This document shows positions 1 through 8,079 of a stretch of 64,000 nt of DNA, piece by piece. Origin of the DNA: Pseudomonas oligotrophica. GTDB lineage: Bacteria > Pseudomonadota > Gammaproteobacteria > Pseudomonadales > Pseudomonadaceae. Location: NCBI RefSeq assembly GCF_021726475.1, contig NZ_JAKJRU010000001.1:558001-622000 (forward strand), given 5' to 3'. Position numbers and translations under genes: made by a program. The notes under the pieces were generated by a model. It worked only from the letters and a program-made list of their open reading frames with translations. It was not told where the DNA came from and made no database searches. Position 1 is the stretch's first letter, and the number at the start of each line of letters is the position of its first letter.

Positions 1-404
1 GAATGGCCGGCCACGGCATGCTCGCGCGCCCAGTGGGCGAGCGTCGGCGGCGGGGTGCGAAAGCTCGAGGTCCAGTTGACCAGCGTGGTGCCGCCGACCG
101 CGCGGCCCTGGAGGATGGTGATGGCGCCGTCCTTGCTCTGCCGGCCCAGGCCTTCCTGGTACAGGCTGCGGTAGGCGCGGGCTTCCTGCATGTCGAAATC
201 GCGGCTGCTGTGCAGCGGGCCTTCCTCGATCAGCAGCACGCGGTAGCCGGCGGCGCTGAGCAGCTCGGCGCTGGTGGCGCCGCCGGCACCGCTGCCGACG
301 ATGGCGATGTCGGCTTCCACGGCGAGGTCGTGGTCCAGGCGTGCGGCGTCGCGCACGTTCCAGCCGCGGGCCAGGCCCTCGGCGAAGGGATCGGGTATCG
401 GCAT
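1..404 (-). CDS. GMC-family FAD oxidoreductase, 3' end cut by window
   Basis: Only the N-terminal 134 or so residues are present, because the gene runs off the window at base 1. The protein begins MPIPDPFAEG and carries the FAD-binding GxGxxG loop GSGAGGATSAELL near residue 37, then a GMC-like segment containing GRAVGGTTLVNW. These features fit the glucose-methanol-choline oxidoreductase family, which oxidises alcohols or sugars with FAD. No signal peptide is visible. It starts four bases after the Tat-signal gene upstream, so the two are probably co-translated. By analogy with three-subunit gluconate dehydrogenases, the Tat protein may carry this subunit across the membrane; that is inference. 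The substrate is unknown. Confidence 0.88.
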   Translation of the reverse strand, partial: MPIPDPFAEGLARGWNVRDAARLDHDLAVEADIAIVGSGAGGATSAELLSAAGYRVLLIEEGPLHSSRDFDMQEARAYRSLYQEGLGRQSKDGAITILQGRAVGGTTLVNWTSSFRTPPPTLAHWAREHAVAGH

Positions 405-408
405 CTGG

Positions 409-936
409 TCAGGTCCCGAGGGTCGGTGGGCCGGGATAGCCGCAGTGCGCCCAGGCTTCGGCACGGCCGTACCAGGCCATCAGCAGCAGCTGCAGCAGGG
501 TCGCGTGGCCCTGGCGCAAAAGGTCGAAGTCGCTGGTGCGCCAGCGTTCGAGAAAGGCCAGGACCTGCGCGTCGCTGGCCTGGTCCCAGCGGCCCCAGAT
601 GCCGGTGGCCGGGCCGCGGGTGGCCGGCAGGGCGAGCAGGCCGAACAGCTGGCGCACCTGGCTGAGCAGGGCTGGCGACAGGTGCGCGAGGCTGTCGTCC
701 AGTGCTTGCAACGTGGCGTCGAGGGACGCCGTCGCGCCGGCGCTGCCGGTGAGCACCAGCGCACCGATGCGCCGCAGCATCGGCAGCTCGTCGGCGCGCA
801 GGATGGTGAAACCGGGCGCCGCGGGCCGATCCGCCCAGCCCGCCAGGCCGCCGAGCACCCCGGCGCCGCCGAGCAGCAGGCTGCCGGCCAGGCCCAGCCT
901 GAGCACCTGGCGGCGCGACAGCGGCCGGTTCGCCAT
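409..936 (-). CDS. Tat-signal small subunit, gluconate dehydrogenase subunit 3-like
   Basis: A 175-residue protein starting MANRPLSRRQVLRLGLAGS, a clear twin-arginine signal (RRQVL followed by a hydrophobic glycine-rich segment), so a folded protein exported by Tat. The remainder is helical and resembles the small subunit of membrane gluconate or sorbitol dehydrogenases, though similarity is only judged by eye. It lies between the aldehyde dehydrogenase gene (3-base gap) and the GMC oxidoreductase gene (4-base gap) in one operon. The probable role is export and stabilisation of the GMC flavoprotein. A plain structural periplasmic protein is the alternative. Confidence 0.75.
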   Translation of the reverse strand: MANRPLSRRQVLRLGLAGSLLLGGAGVLGGLAGWADRPAAPGFTILRADELPMLRRIGALVLTGSAGATASLDATLQALDDSLAHLSPALLSQVRQLFGLLALPATRGPATGIWGRWDQASDAQVLAFLERWRTSDFDLLRQGHATLLQLLLMAWYGRAEAWAHCGYPGPPTLGT

Positions 937-939
937 GGC

Positions 940-2364
940 TCAGCGCACCAGCAGCTTGTGCAGCAGGCGCTGCAGCCGGCCGCCATAGGGCGGATAGATC
1001 AGCCGCGCGGCGTTCAGGCGCGGCCGGCTGAACAGGGCGCGCGCCTTGCTGAAGGTCAGGAAGCCCTCGCGGCCGTGGTAATGGCCCATGCCCGAGTCGC
1101 CGATGCCGCCGAAGGGCAGGTCGTCCTGGGCCACGTGCATCAGCGCATCGTTGAAGCACACGCCGCCGGAGTGGGTGCGCTCGAGCAGTTGCCGCTGCTC
1201 GGCGCGGTTGCGGCCGAAGTAGTACAGCGCCAGCGGCCGCGGGCGGGCGTTGACGTAGGCGATGGCCTGGTCGAGCGAGGTGTAGGGCAGCACCGGCAGC
1301 AGCGGGCCGAAGATCTCCTCCTGCATGACCAGCATCTCGTCGCTGACGTCCAGCAGCAGGTGATGGGGCAGGCGCCGCCCCTGGCCCTCGTCGAACAGCG
1401 GCAAAACCCGCGCGCCGCGGGTGCGGGCATCGGCCAGGTAGTGTTGCAGCCGGGCCAGGTGGCGCTCGTTGATGATGCTGGTGTAGTCGGGGTTGTCGGC
1501 CAGGCGCGGGAAGAAGCGCTGCACGGCCTGGCGGTAGGCTTCGACAAAGTCGTCCAGGCGCTGCGCGGGGACCAGCGCGTAGTCGGGGGCGACGCAGGTC
1601 TGCCCGGCGTTGAGCGTCTTGCCGAAGGCGATGTTGGCGGCTGCCTGTTGCAGGTCGCCATCGACCGAGACGATCGCCGGCGACTTGCCGCCCAGCTCCA
1701 GGGTGACCGGGGTGAGATTGGCCGCGGCTGCCTGCATGACCTGGCGGCCGACGGCCGTCGAGCCGGTGAACAGCAGGTGGTCGAAGGGCAGGCGGGAGAA
1801 GGCGCGGCCGGTCTCGGCGTCGCCGAGCACCACCGCGACCTCGTGCTCGGCGAATACCTGCCCGAGCAGGTCGCGCAACAGCCGACCGGTGGCCGGCGTC
1901 GCCTCGCTCATCTTCAGCATCGCGTGGTTGCCGGCCGCCAGCGCGCCGATCAGCGGGCCGATGGCCAGGTACAGCGGGTAGTTCCAGGGCACGATGATGC
2001 CGACCACGCCCAGCGGCTGGTAGACGACCCGCGCGCTGGCCGGCTGGAAGGCCAGGCCGACGCGGCGTCGCGACGGCTTCATCCAGCGCGCCAGGTGGCG
2101 CCTGGCGTAACGGATGCCGTGCAGGCTGGGCATGACCTCGGCAAGCAGCGTCTCGTCCGCCGAGCGATTGCCGAAATCGGCGCTGATCGCCCGGACCAAC
2201 GCCTGGCGGTTGCCGGAAATGACCCGGTACAGCGCGTCGAGCCACTGCAGGCGCTGTTCTAGGTCCGGCATCGGCCGGGCCTGGAAGGCGCTGCGCTGGG
2301 CGGCCAGCAGCGGTTGCAGGTGCTGCGTCTCGGCGTGGGCGTCGCGGGAGGTGTCGAGGAGCAT
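940..2364 (-). CDS. Coniferyl-aldehyde-type NAD(P)-dependent aldehyde dehydrogenase
   Basis: A 474-residue aldehyde dehydrogenase that oxidises an aldehyde to its acid with NAD(P). Visible family marks are PWNYP with Asn128, the cofactor-binding Lys151, FTGSTAVGR at about 200-207, the general base Glu223 in LELGGKSP and the catalytic Cys257 in NAGQTCVAPDY. The short N-terminus and overall pattern match the coniferyl aldehyde dehydrogenase (CalB-like) subgroup annotated in pseudomonads. It is the first gene of a minus-strand operon with the Tat protein and the GMC oxidoreductase, suggesting successive alcohol and aldehyde oxidation. The promoter upstream overlaps a TetR-type operator. The true substrate cannot be read from sequence. 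Confidence 0.92.
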   Translation of the reverse strand: MLLDTSRDAHAETQHLQPLLAAQRSAFQARPMPDLEQRLQWLDALYRVISGNRQALVRAISADFGNRSADETLLAEVMPSLHGIRYARRHLARWMKPSRRRVGLAFQPASARVVYQPLGVVGIIVPWNYPLYLAIGPLIGALAAGNHAMLKMSEATPATGRLLRDLLGQVFAEHEVAVVLGDAETGRAFSRLPFDHLLFTGSTAVGRQVMQAAAANLTPVTLELGGKSPAIVSVDGDLQQAAANIAFGKTLNAGQTCVAPDYALVPAQRLDDFVEAYRQAVQRFFPRLADNPDYTSIINERHLARLQHYLADARTRGARVLPLFDEGQGRRLPHHLLLDVSDEMLVMQEEIFGPLLPVLPYTSLDQAIAYVNARPRPLALYYFGRNRAEQRQLLERTHSGGVCFNDALMHVAQDDLPFGGIGDSGMGHYHGREGFLTFSKARALFSRPRLNAARLIYPPYGGRLQRLLHKLLVR

Positions 2365-2393
2365 GGGCTGGCCCGATGAGTGGCGGTCGGTGA

Positions 2394-2422
2394 TTTCTAG
2401 AGTAATTGCTCTATTATGTCAA
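2394..2422 (-). promoter_or_regulatory. Sigma-70 promoter of the aldehyde dehydrogenase operon with TetR-type operator in its spacer
   Basis: On the minus strand a perfect -35 TTGACA (2422-2417) is followed after 17 bases by TAGAAA (2399-2394). An imperfect palindrome, TAGAGTAATTGCTCTA (2398-2413, 14 of 16 positions symmetric), fills most of the spacer. On the plus strand TATTAT (2412-2417) could be the -10 of tetR. A divergent TetR gene sits about 80 bases away. The layout suggests that the regulator represses the oxidoreductase operon and probably itself. Confidence 0.7.
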
Positions 2423-2492
2423 CGCGACGTGCCCGCCCAGCCGGTTGCGTGTACCTTGGCGCCTTCCACCGCAACACCCGAGCCGCACCGCA

Positions 2493-3152
2493 ATGGCACC
2501 ACGCGCCAAGACCCGCGACCGCATCCTCGAAGCCAGCCTGGCGCTGTTCAACGCCCGCGGCGAGCGCGCCGTGACCACCAACCACATCGCCGCGCACCTG
2601 GGCATCTCGCCGGGCAACCTCTACTACCACTTCGCCAACAAGCAGGCGATCGTCGCCCAGCTGTTCGCCGCCTACGAGGCGCGGGTCGACGGCTTCCTGC
2701 GCCATCCCGAGGGACGGTCGCTGCAGATCGAGGACAAGGCGGTCTACCTCGAGGCGCTGCTCGCGGCGATGTGGGACTACCGCTTCCTGCACCGCGACCT
2801 GGAGCACCTGCTCGAAAGCGACGCGCAGCTGGCGCAGCGCTACCGGCAGTTCGCCGCGCGCTGCCTGGCCCACGCCCGGGCCATCTACGCAGGCTTCGTC
2901 GAGGCCGGCATCCTGGCGATGGATGCGCCCCAGGTCGAGGCACTGGCGCTCAACGCCTGGATCGTGCTGACCTCCTGGGTGCGCTTCCTCGCCACCGTCG
3001 GCGAGGGCTCGACGGCGCTGGACCCGCTGCACCTGCGGCGCGGCATCTACCAGGTGCTGGCACTGGAAAGCGGCTACGTGCGTGCCGAGGCAGCGCCGGC
3101 GCTGGGGCAGCTGCTCGCCGCCTACGAGGTGCCGCTCGATCGGCTGTTGTGA
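2493..3152 (+). CDS. TetR/AcrR-family transcriptional regulator
   Basis: A 219-residue regulator. The N-terminal helix-turn-helix is typical of TetR: TRDRILEASLALFN, then TTNHIAAHLGISPGNLYYHF ending near residue 47. The C-terminal ligand domain is divergent. I start it at the ATG at 2493 (MAPRAKTRDR), because in-frame sequence further upstream runs through the promoter/operator region and does not look like protein. It is divergent from the aldehyde dehydrogenase operon and next to a palindrome inside that operon's promoter, so it is probably the local repressor. The inducer is unknown. Confidence 0.9.
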   Translation: MAPRAKTRDRILEASLALFNARGERAVTTNHIAAHLGISPGNLYYHFANKQAIVAQLFAAYEARVDGFLRHPEGRSLQIEDKAVYLEALLAAMWDYRFLHRDLEHLLESDAQLAQRYRQFAARCLAHARAIYAGFVEAGILAMDAPQVEALALNAWIVLTSWVRFLATVGEGSTALDPLHLRRGIYQVLALESGYVRAEAAPALGQLLAAYEVPLDRLL

Positions 3153-3229
3153 GCGCGCATGGCGGCGGTGAGCCCGGCTTTTTTGCAACGGCGCGACAGA
3201 TGGCTGGCCAATAGCACCGGGCAAATCAG

Positions 3230-3235
3230 TACAAT
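3230..3235 (+). promoter_or_regulatory. Candidate -10 element (TACAAT) for the exopolysaccharide-like cassette
   Basis: TACAAT lies 32 bases upstream of the TackOD1 gene start. No convincing -35 hexamer is seen at 16-18 bases upstream, so the promoter is weak or needs an activator. The 3153-3267 interval holds nothing else I can name apart from a run of T residues near 3179-3184. Confidence 0.3.
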
Positions 3236-3267
3236 GATGGCACTCTGCTACTGCCTGGCGGTTTTCC

Positions 3268-4662
3268 ATGCCTTCCCCGCTACCCCGCGTTGCCGTGCTG
3301 GGCGTGTCCTCGACCCGATTCAGCGGAATCGAAGTCGAGCGGCATCTGGATATCGCCACGCTCAACGAGGCGCCTGCCTACGACGTGCTCCTGCTGGACC
3401 TGCCCGGCGCCCGTGCCGGCGAGGCCCTGCGCGGCCTGCGCATGGACCGGCGCTACCGCTTCAGCCTGATCTACTGCTGCCAGGACAGCGATGCCTGGTG
3501 CGTGGCACTCGGCGACGGCGCGCCGCCGCCCGACCTGGGCGCGCTGGCGCCTTTGTGGCGGCTTTGGCGCGAGCGCTTCGGGCTGTTCGACCGCGGCGTG
3601 GCGCCCGAGCGCTTCGAGTCGCGGGTGCTGGCCTGGCTGTGGTTGCGCCCGCACGGCGCGGTGCATGCGGTGCGCGATGCCGGCGCGGCCCAGCACTATC
3701 GCTACCCGCTGCTCGAGGCGCTGGCCGACGACGAGTCGCCGAATTCGTTCGCCTGGCTGCAGCTGATGACCCAGCAGGGCTGGCTGGAGGAGGGCGAGCT
3801 GCTCGATCGGTTGCGCCTGTGCATCAGCTGTGGCTCCGGCCGGCTCAACTATGTCGACGTCTGCCCCGAGTGCCAGACGCTGGAGATCGCCCGCCAGCCG
3901 TCGCTGCATTGCTTCACCTGCGGCCACGTCGCGCCCCAGGAGCATTTCCTCAAGGACGGGCTGCTGCTGTGCCCGAACTGCCTGAGCCGCCTGCGCCACA
4001 TCGGCAGCGACTACGATCGGCCGCTGGAGAACTACCGCTGCCGCGGCTGCCAGGCCTTCTTCGTCGACGCCGAAGTCGAGGCCCGCTGCCTGGATTGCGG
4101 CCATGCCCATGCGCCGGACAAGCTGCGCGTGCGCGAGGTGCGTCATTTCCGCCTGGCCGAAGCCGGGCGCCTGCGCTGCCGGCAGGGCTACGCGACGGCC
4201 GCGGTGGAGGCCGAGAGCTTTGGCCAGCTCGCGCTGCTCAGCCAGAGCGCCTTCCACGAGCTGCTCAACTGGCAGCTGCAGCTGGTGCGACGCTACAAGC
4301 AGCCGGCCTTCTCCCTGCTCGGCCTGCGCTTCGTCAACATGGCCGCCACGCTCAGTGCGCTCGGCGAGCTGCGCGGCCATGCCCTGGTCGACAGCCTGGT
4401 GGAGCGGCTGCAGGAGGCGGTGCGCGATACCGATCGTTGCTGCCGGGTCAGTGAGGAGATCCTCTGGATCCTGATGCCGCACACCGATGCCGCCGGCCTG
4501 GCGGTGGTGCGTCAGCGCCTGGCACAGGGTGCCGAGCGGCTGGCCAGCGAGCAGATCGGCAAGCTGCAGTTGCGCCTGGCCGGCTTCACCGCTCCGGCCG
4601 ATCTGCTCGAGCAGGAGGATGCGGCGCTGCTGCTGGCGCGGCTGAACGGGGAGCTGGGCTGA
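3268..4662 (+). CDS. TackOD1-type zinc-ribbon protein with pseudo-receiver and degenerate GGDEF domain
   Basis: A 464-residue cytoplasmic protein with three visible parts. Residues 1-110 look like a pseudo-receiver (YDVLLLDLPG, with the acidic pocket of strand 1 missing). Residues about 180-280 carry six CxxC knuckles: 185/188, 199/202, 215/218, 235/238, 258/261 and 274/277. These would form up to three zinc ribbons, as in the TackOD1 output domain. Residues about 318-460 follow a GGDEF fold, but the signature is SEEIL (395-399), so diguanylate cyclase activity is unlikely. An RxxD motif (Arg386, Asp389) lies exactly five residues before the signature, the spacing of the cyclic-di-GMP inhibitory site. 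It is the first gene of a four-gene operon, and its stop abuts the next ATG. I infer a cyclic-di-GMP sensor for the glycosyltransferase system, in the manner of PelD. Confidence 0.8.
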   Translation: MPSPLPRVAVLGVSSTRFSGIEVERHLDIATLNEAPAYDVLLLDLPGARAGEALRGLRMDRRYRFSLIYCCQDSDAWCVALGDGAPPPDLGALAPLWRLWRERFGLFDRGVAPERFESRVLAWLWLRPHGAVHAVRDAGAAQHYRYPLLEALADDESPNSFAWLQLMTQQGWLEEGELLDRLRLCISCGSGRLNYVDVCPECQTLEIARQPSLHCFTCGHVAPQEHFLKDGLLLCPNCLSRLRHIGSDYDRPLENYRCRGCQAFFVDAEVEARCLDCGHAHAPDKLRVREVRHFRLAEAGRLRCRQGYATAAVEAESFGQLALLSQSAFHELLNWQLQLVRRYKQPAFSLLGLRFVNMAATLSALGELRGHALVDSLVERLQEAVRDTDRCCRVSEEILWILMPHTDAAGLAVVRQRLAQGAERLASEQIGKLQLRLAGFTAPADLLEQEDAALLLARLNGELG

Positions 4663-5991
4663 ATGGAGGCCTTCTGGCTGCAGTGGCTGGGCATCCTCGG
4701 CGAGATCGACAAGCCTGACGGCCTCGGTTACCTGCTGGTGATGCTGTTTCCGGCGTTCGTCGTGCTGGAGCTGCCGCTCAACCTGCTGGTGCTGCTCGGC
4801 GTGCTGCGCTGGTTCGTGCGCAAGCCCTTCGAGCTGCCCGAAGGCAACCCCTACCAGCCGCGCGTGTCCTGCATCATCACCTGCTACAGCGAAGGCCGCG
4901 ACGTGCAGAAGACGCTGCTCAGCCTGTGCGAGCAGACCTACCGTGGCGAGATCGAGATGATCCCGGTGGTCGACGGTGCGGCGGCCAACCACGCCACCAT
5001 GCAGGCGGTGCGCGATTTTCGCGTCGATGGCCGGCTCTACCCGCGGCGCTTCCTGCGGCCGATCGCCAAGTGGCAGCGCGGCGGGCGCGTGTCCTCGCTC
5101 AATGCAGGGCTCGACTACAGCACCGGCGAGATCGTCATGGCGCTCGATGGCGACACCTCGTTCGACAACGACATGGTGGTGCGCATGGTCCGCCACTTCC
5201 AGGATGCCGACGTGCCGGCCGTCGCCGGCAGCCTGCGGGTGCGCAACGCCGGGGCGTCGCTGACCACCGCGATGCAGGCGCTGGAGTACCTGCTGTCGAT
5301 CCAGATGGCCAAGACCGGGCTCAGCGAATGGAACGTGGTGAACAACGTGTCCGGCGCGTTCGGCGCGTTTCGCCGCAGCTTCCTCGAGAAGATCGGTGGC
5401 TGGGATACCCACACCGCCGAGGATCTGGACATCACCCTGCGGATCAAGAACTACTTCGGGCGCCGGCCGCTGCGCATTCCCTTCGAGCCGTGCGCCATCG
5501 GCCATACCGATGCGCCGGTAACCTTCCGCCAGTTCCTCCTGCAGCGCCTGCGCTGGGATGGCGACCTGTTCTTCCTCTACGTGCGCAAGCATCGCCACAG
5601 CTTCACGCCGCGCCTGCTCGGCTGGCCGAATTTCCTCGCGGTGCTGGTCAGCGGCTTCTTCTTCCAGCTGGTGCTGCCCTTCATCATCCTCGGCTACTTC
5701 CTCGTCGGCCTCTATGCGCTGACGCTGTCGACCTTCCTCGTGCTCGCCCTGCTGATCTACCTGGTCTACCTGGCCAGCACCCTGCTGGGCTACGTGGCGC
5801 TGCTGGCGATGGTCAGCGAGCGGCCGGGCCAGGACCTGCGGTTGTGCTGGGTGGTGCCGCTGTTTCCGCTGTTCATGTTCGTCATGCGCTGCTGGAGCGC
5901 GGTGGCGATCCTCAACGAGTGGGTGAGGCGCGGCCATGAGGAATCGTCGATGGCGCCCTGGTGGGTGCTGCGCAAGGCCAAGAGGTTCTGA
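4663..5991 (+). CDS. Processive-type family 2 glycosyltransferase, membrane-bound
   Basis: A 442-residue inner-membrane GT2 enzyme. An N-terminal membrane segment (about 20-50) precedes the catalytic domain. There the UDP-sugar-binding region includes VVDGAAANH, the metal-binding DGD is at 162-164, the acceptor-side catalytic aspartate is in TAED (Asp254), and the processive signature QRLRW is at 294-298. Several C-terminal membrane helices follow (about 315-420). This is the architecture of chitin-, hyaluronan-, PNAG- and cellulose-type synthases, which polymerise and extrude a glycan. Neighbours encode a TolC-like channel and an HlyD-like adaptor, which suggests that the product is exported. 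The polymer identity is unknown. A non-processive lipid-linked transferase is possible but less likely given QRLRW. Confidence 0.88.
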   Translation: MEAFWLQWLGILGEIDKPDGLGYLLVMLFPAFVVLELPLNLLVLLGVLRWFVRKPFELPEGNPYQPRVSCIITCYSEGRDVQKTLLSLCEQTYRGEIEMIPVVDGAAANHATMQAVRDFRVDGRLYPRRFLRPIAKWQRGGRVSSLNAGLDYSTGEIVMALDGDTSFDNDMVVRMVRHFQDADVPAVAGSLRVRNAGASLTTAMQALEYLLSIQMAKTGLSEWNVVNNVSGAFGAFRRSFLEKIGGWDTHTAEDLDITLRIKNYFGRRPLRIPFEPCAIGHTDAPVTFRQFLLQRLRWDGDLFFLYVRKHRHSFTPRLLGWPNFLAVLVSGFFFQLVLPFIILGYFLVGLYALTLSTFLVLALLIYLVYLASTLLGYVALLAMVSERPGQDLRLCWVVPLFPLFMFVMRCWSAVAILNEWVRRGHEESSMAPWWVLRKAKRF

Positions 5992-8069
5992 TGCTGCGTT
6001 GCTGGGTTGCCCTTCTCCTGCTCGGCTTGGCGGCGGTCTGCCGGGCCGAGTCATTGCCGCTGGCCGGGCTGCTGGAACAGGCCGCCGACGGGCCGGCCGA
6101 GCGTGCGCTGGAGGCCGAGCTCGCGGTGCTGGATGCGCAGCGGCAGCAGCGCGAAGCCGAGGCCGGGTGGCAGTGGTTCGCCTCGGCCGGCACCGGGCGC
6201 TACCGCGAACTGGTGACCGAGGATCTGCGCGACGACTACTACGGCCGCGATCTCGCCCTGGGCTTGCGCCATCCGCTGCTCGGCAGCCTGCATCGCCAGC
6301 AGGATGCGCTGCGCGGGCTGCAGGCCGAGCACCAGCAGCTGCAGGCCCGTCGGCCCGGCTACCGCGCCGAGCAGCGCCTGGCCCTGCGCAGCGCCTATGC
6401 CGACTGGTGGCGTGCGCAGCAGGAACAGCGCTGGTGCGCCAGCCTCGAGCAGCCCGCGGCACAGGCACGCCGGCAACTGGCCGAGCGCTTGCGCAGCGGC
6501 TGGCTGCTGGCCTCGGAGGCGCGCCTGCAGGACGATCGCTGGCAGGCGCTGCAGCGTCGTTGCACGGCCATCGCTCCGCTGCTGGAGGAGACCGCCCAGC
6601 GCCTGTCGCTGCTGTCCGGGCGCCCGCTCGGGTCGCAGCAACAGGCCGAGGCCGAAGCCCTGGCGGACAGCGTGCAGCCCCTGGCGGCCTGGCTGCAGAA
6701 GCTCGAGGTCCATCCGCGGCTGGAAGAGCGTCGCGAGCAGCTGCGCGCAGCCGAACAGGGCCGCAAGAGCCCCTGGTACGCCTCGGTGGATTCCAGTTTC
6801 AGCGTTGCCCAGAGCTACGAGGCGCGCAATGGCGGCAACCAGCCGGGCAGCGGCCTGGTCGCCAGCATCAGCCTGTCGACGCCCTTCGATCCGCTGGCCT
6901 ACGGCCAGGCGCGGGACGACGAGGGCCAGGCACGCCATGCGGCAGCGCTGGCACGGCTCGAGGCCGAGCGCGATGGGCTGGCCCGGGCGCTGGCCCAGGC
7001 GCTGCAGGCTCACCGCCTGGCCGCCGAGGCGTTGCGGCAGGCCCGCGAGGAGCTGGAGGTGGCCGACCTGGCCATGCGCGAGCAGCGGTTGCGGCGTGAC
7101 GGCGATATCGACCAGGCCTTTCTCGGCAGCCTGTCCGCCGAGCTGGAGCGCGGCCAGGCGGGCTTGCGCCTGATCGCTGCCTGGCACGAGCTGTGGCTGC
7201 GCGAGGCCTCGCTGCGGCTGTTCGTCGACGCGGACGCCGGCCTCGCGGCGCTGCTCGGCCGCCCGCATGAGTGGCAGGCGCTGGCGAAGCCCGAGGTGCA
7301 GGCAACGCTCGCCGAGGGCCGGGGCTGGCGCCAGGGCACCTACGTCTGGGACAGCCGCGCGCTGCTCGAGCCGACGAGCCGCGACCAGGCCTTGCAGGCG
7401 CTGCGGGCTGCCGGCATGCAGCGCCTCTACCTCGGCCTCAGCGCCGCGCAGATCGGCGACCCGCAGTTGCAGGCGCGGCTGCGCCAGCTGCTCGACGCGA
7501 CGCGGGCGCAGCGCCTGGAGACGGTGCTGCTGCTCGGCGATCCGCAGTGGCTGTTGCCGCAGGCGCGCCAGGGCCTGCTCGACCTGCTGGCGACACTGGC
7601 CCCGCTGCCATTCGCCGCCGTGCACCTGGACCTCGAGGTTGAGCAGCTTGGCTGGCCGGTGCCGCCGGCACGCCTGCAGGACTGGCTGGACACCCTCGAG
7701 GCGGCGGCGCGGGTCAGCCCCTGGCCGCTCGAGCTGTCCAGCCACCATCGCTGGTTCGCCGCGCCGCAGGCCGGAGAGGTCTGCGTGCCGTGCCGGCTGA
7801 CCCGGCTCGGCGTGCGCCAGGTGAGCCTGATGATCTACACCCGCAACGCCGAGCGCAGCGCCGCACTGGCCGAGGACATCGCCCGGCGCTGGCCCGGGCT
7901 GGGCTTCCGCCTGGCGCAGAGCGTGGAGCCGCAGCTGGCCGCCGAGGAGTCCTGGACGGACGCGAGCCGCGCCCAGCTCGAGGCCCAGGCCGAGCGCTGG
8001 CGCGCGCGCCTGCAGGCGCACTCGGTCAGCGGTATCGACTGGCAGGACTGGTCCCACTTCCCCCATTGA
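5991..8069 (+). CDS. TolC-family outer-membrane protein fused to a C-terminal TIM-barrel-like domain
   Basis: I start this 692-residue protein at the ATG that overlaps the previous stop (TGATG), because it opens with a signal peptide (MLRCWVALLLLGLAAVCRA). Residues 22-430 are rich in long amphipathic helices with two repeats and short beta segments (WQWFASAGTGRYRE and YASVDSSFSVAQ), the pattern of TolC/OEP channels. Residues about 449-692 are different, with alternating strands and helices that read as a (beta/alpha)8 barrel. Strand ends carry acidic or aromatic residues: GTYVWD (Asp454), HLDLE (545-549), SSHHRW, SVEP (Glu646) and GIDWQDW (Asp683). This resembles glycoside-hydrolase-like barrels such as those in exopolysaccharide systems. 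The fusion is unusual; fold and activity are inference. Confidence 0.72.
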   Translation: MLRCWVALLLLGLAAVCRAESLPLAGLLEQAADGPAERALEAELAVLDAQRQQREAEAGWQWFASAGTGRYRELVTEDLRDDYYGRDLALGLRHPLLGSLHRQQDALRGLQAEHQQLQARRPGYRAEQRLALRSAYADWWRAQQEQRWCASLEQPAAQARRQLAERLRSGWLLASEARLQDDRWQALQRRCTAIAPLLEETAQRLSLLSGRPLGSQQQAEAEALADSVQPLAAWLQKLEVHPRLEERREQLRAAEQGRKSPWYASVDSSFSVAQSYEARNGGNQPGSGLVASISLSTPFDPLAYGQARDDEGQARHAAALARLEAERDGLARALAQALQAHRLAAEALRQAREELEVADLAMREQRLRRDGDIDQAFLGSLSAELERGQAGLRLIAAWHELWLREASLRLFVDADAGLAALLGRPHEWQALAKPEVQATLAEGRGWRQGTYVWDSRALLEPTSRDQALQALRAAGMQRLYLGLSAAQIGDPQLQARLRQLLDATRAQRLETVLLLGDPQWLLPQARQGLLDLLATLAPLPFAAVHLDLEVEQLGWPVPPARLQDWLDTLEAAARVSPWPLELSSHHRWFAAPQAGEVCVPCRLTRLGVRQVSLMIYTRNAERSAALAEDIARRWPGLGFRLAQSVEPQLAAEESWTDASRAQLEAQAERWRARLQAHSVSGIDWQDWSHFPH

Positions 8070-8079
8070 GCGACGCCGC

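Noticed and set aside
3238-3254. Sigma-54-like sequence (TGGCAC then TACT) before the TackOD1 gene
   Set aside because: The -24 half is present, but the invariant GC of the -12 element is missing at the required spacing.
3280-6468. A 1062-codon minus-strand frame across the TackOD1 and GT2 genes
   Set aside because: The plus-strand frames carry full domain motifs and coupled starts; the minus frame is His/Gln/Arg-rich shadow sequence.
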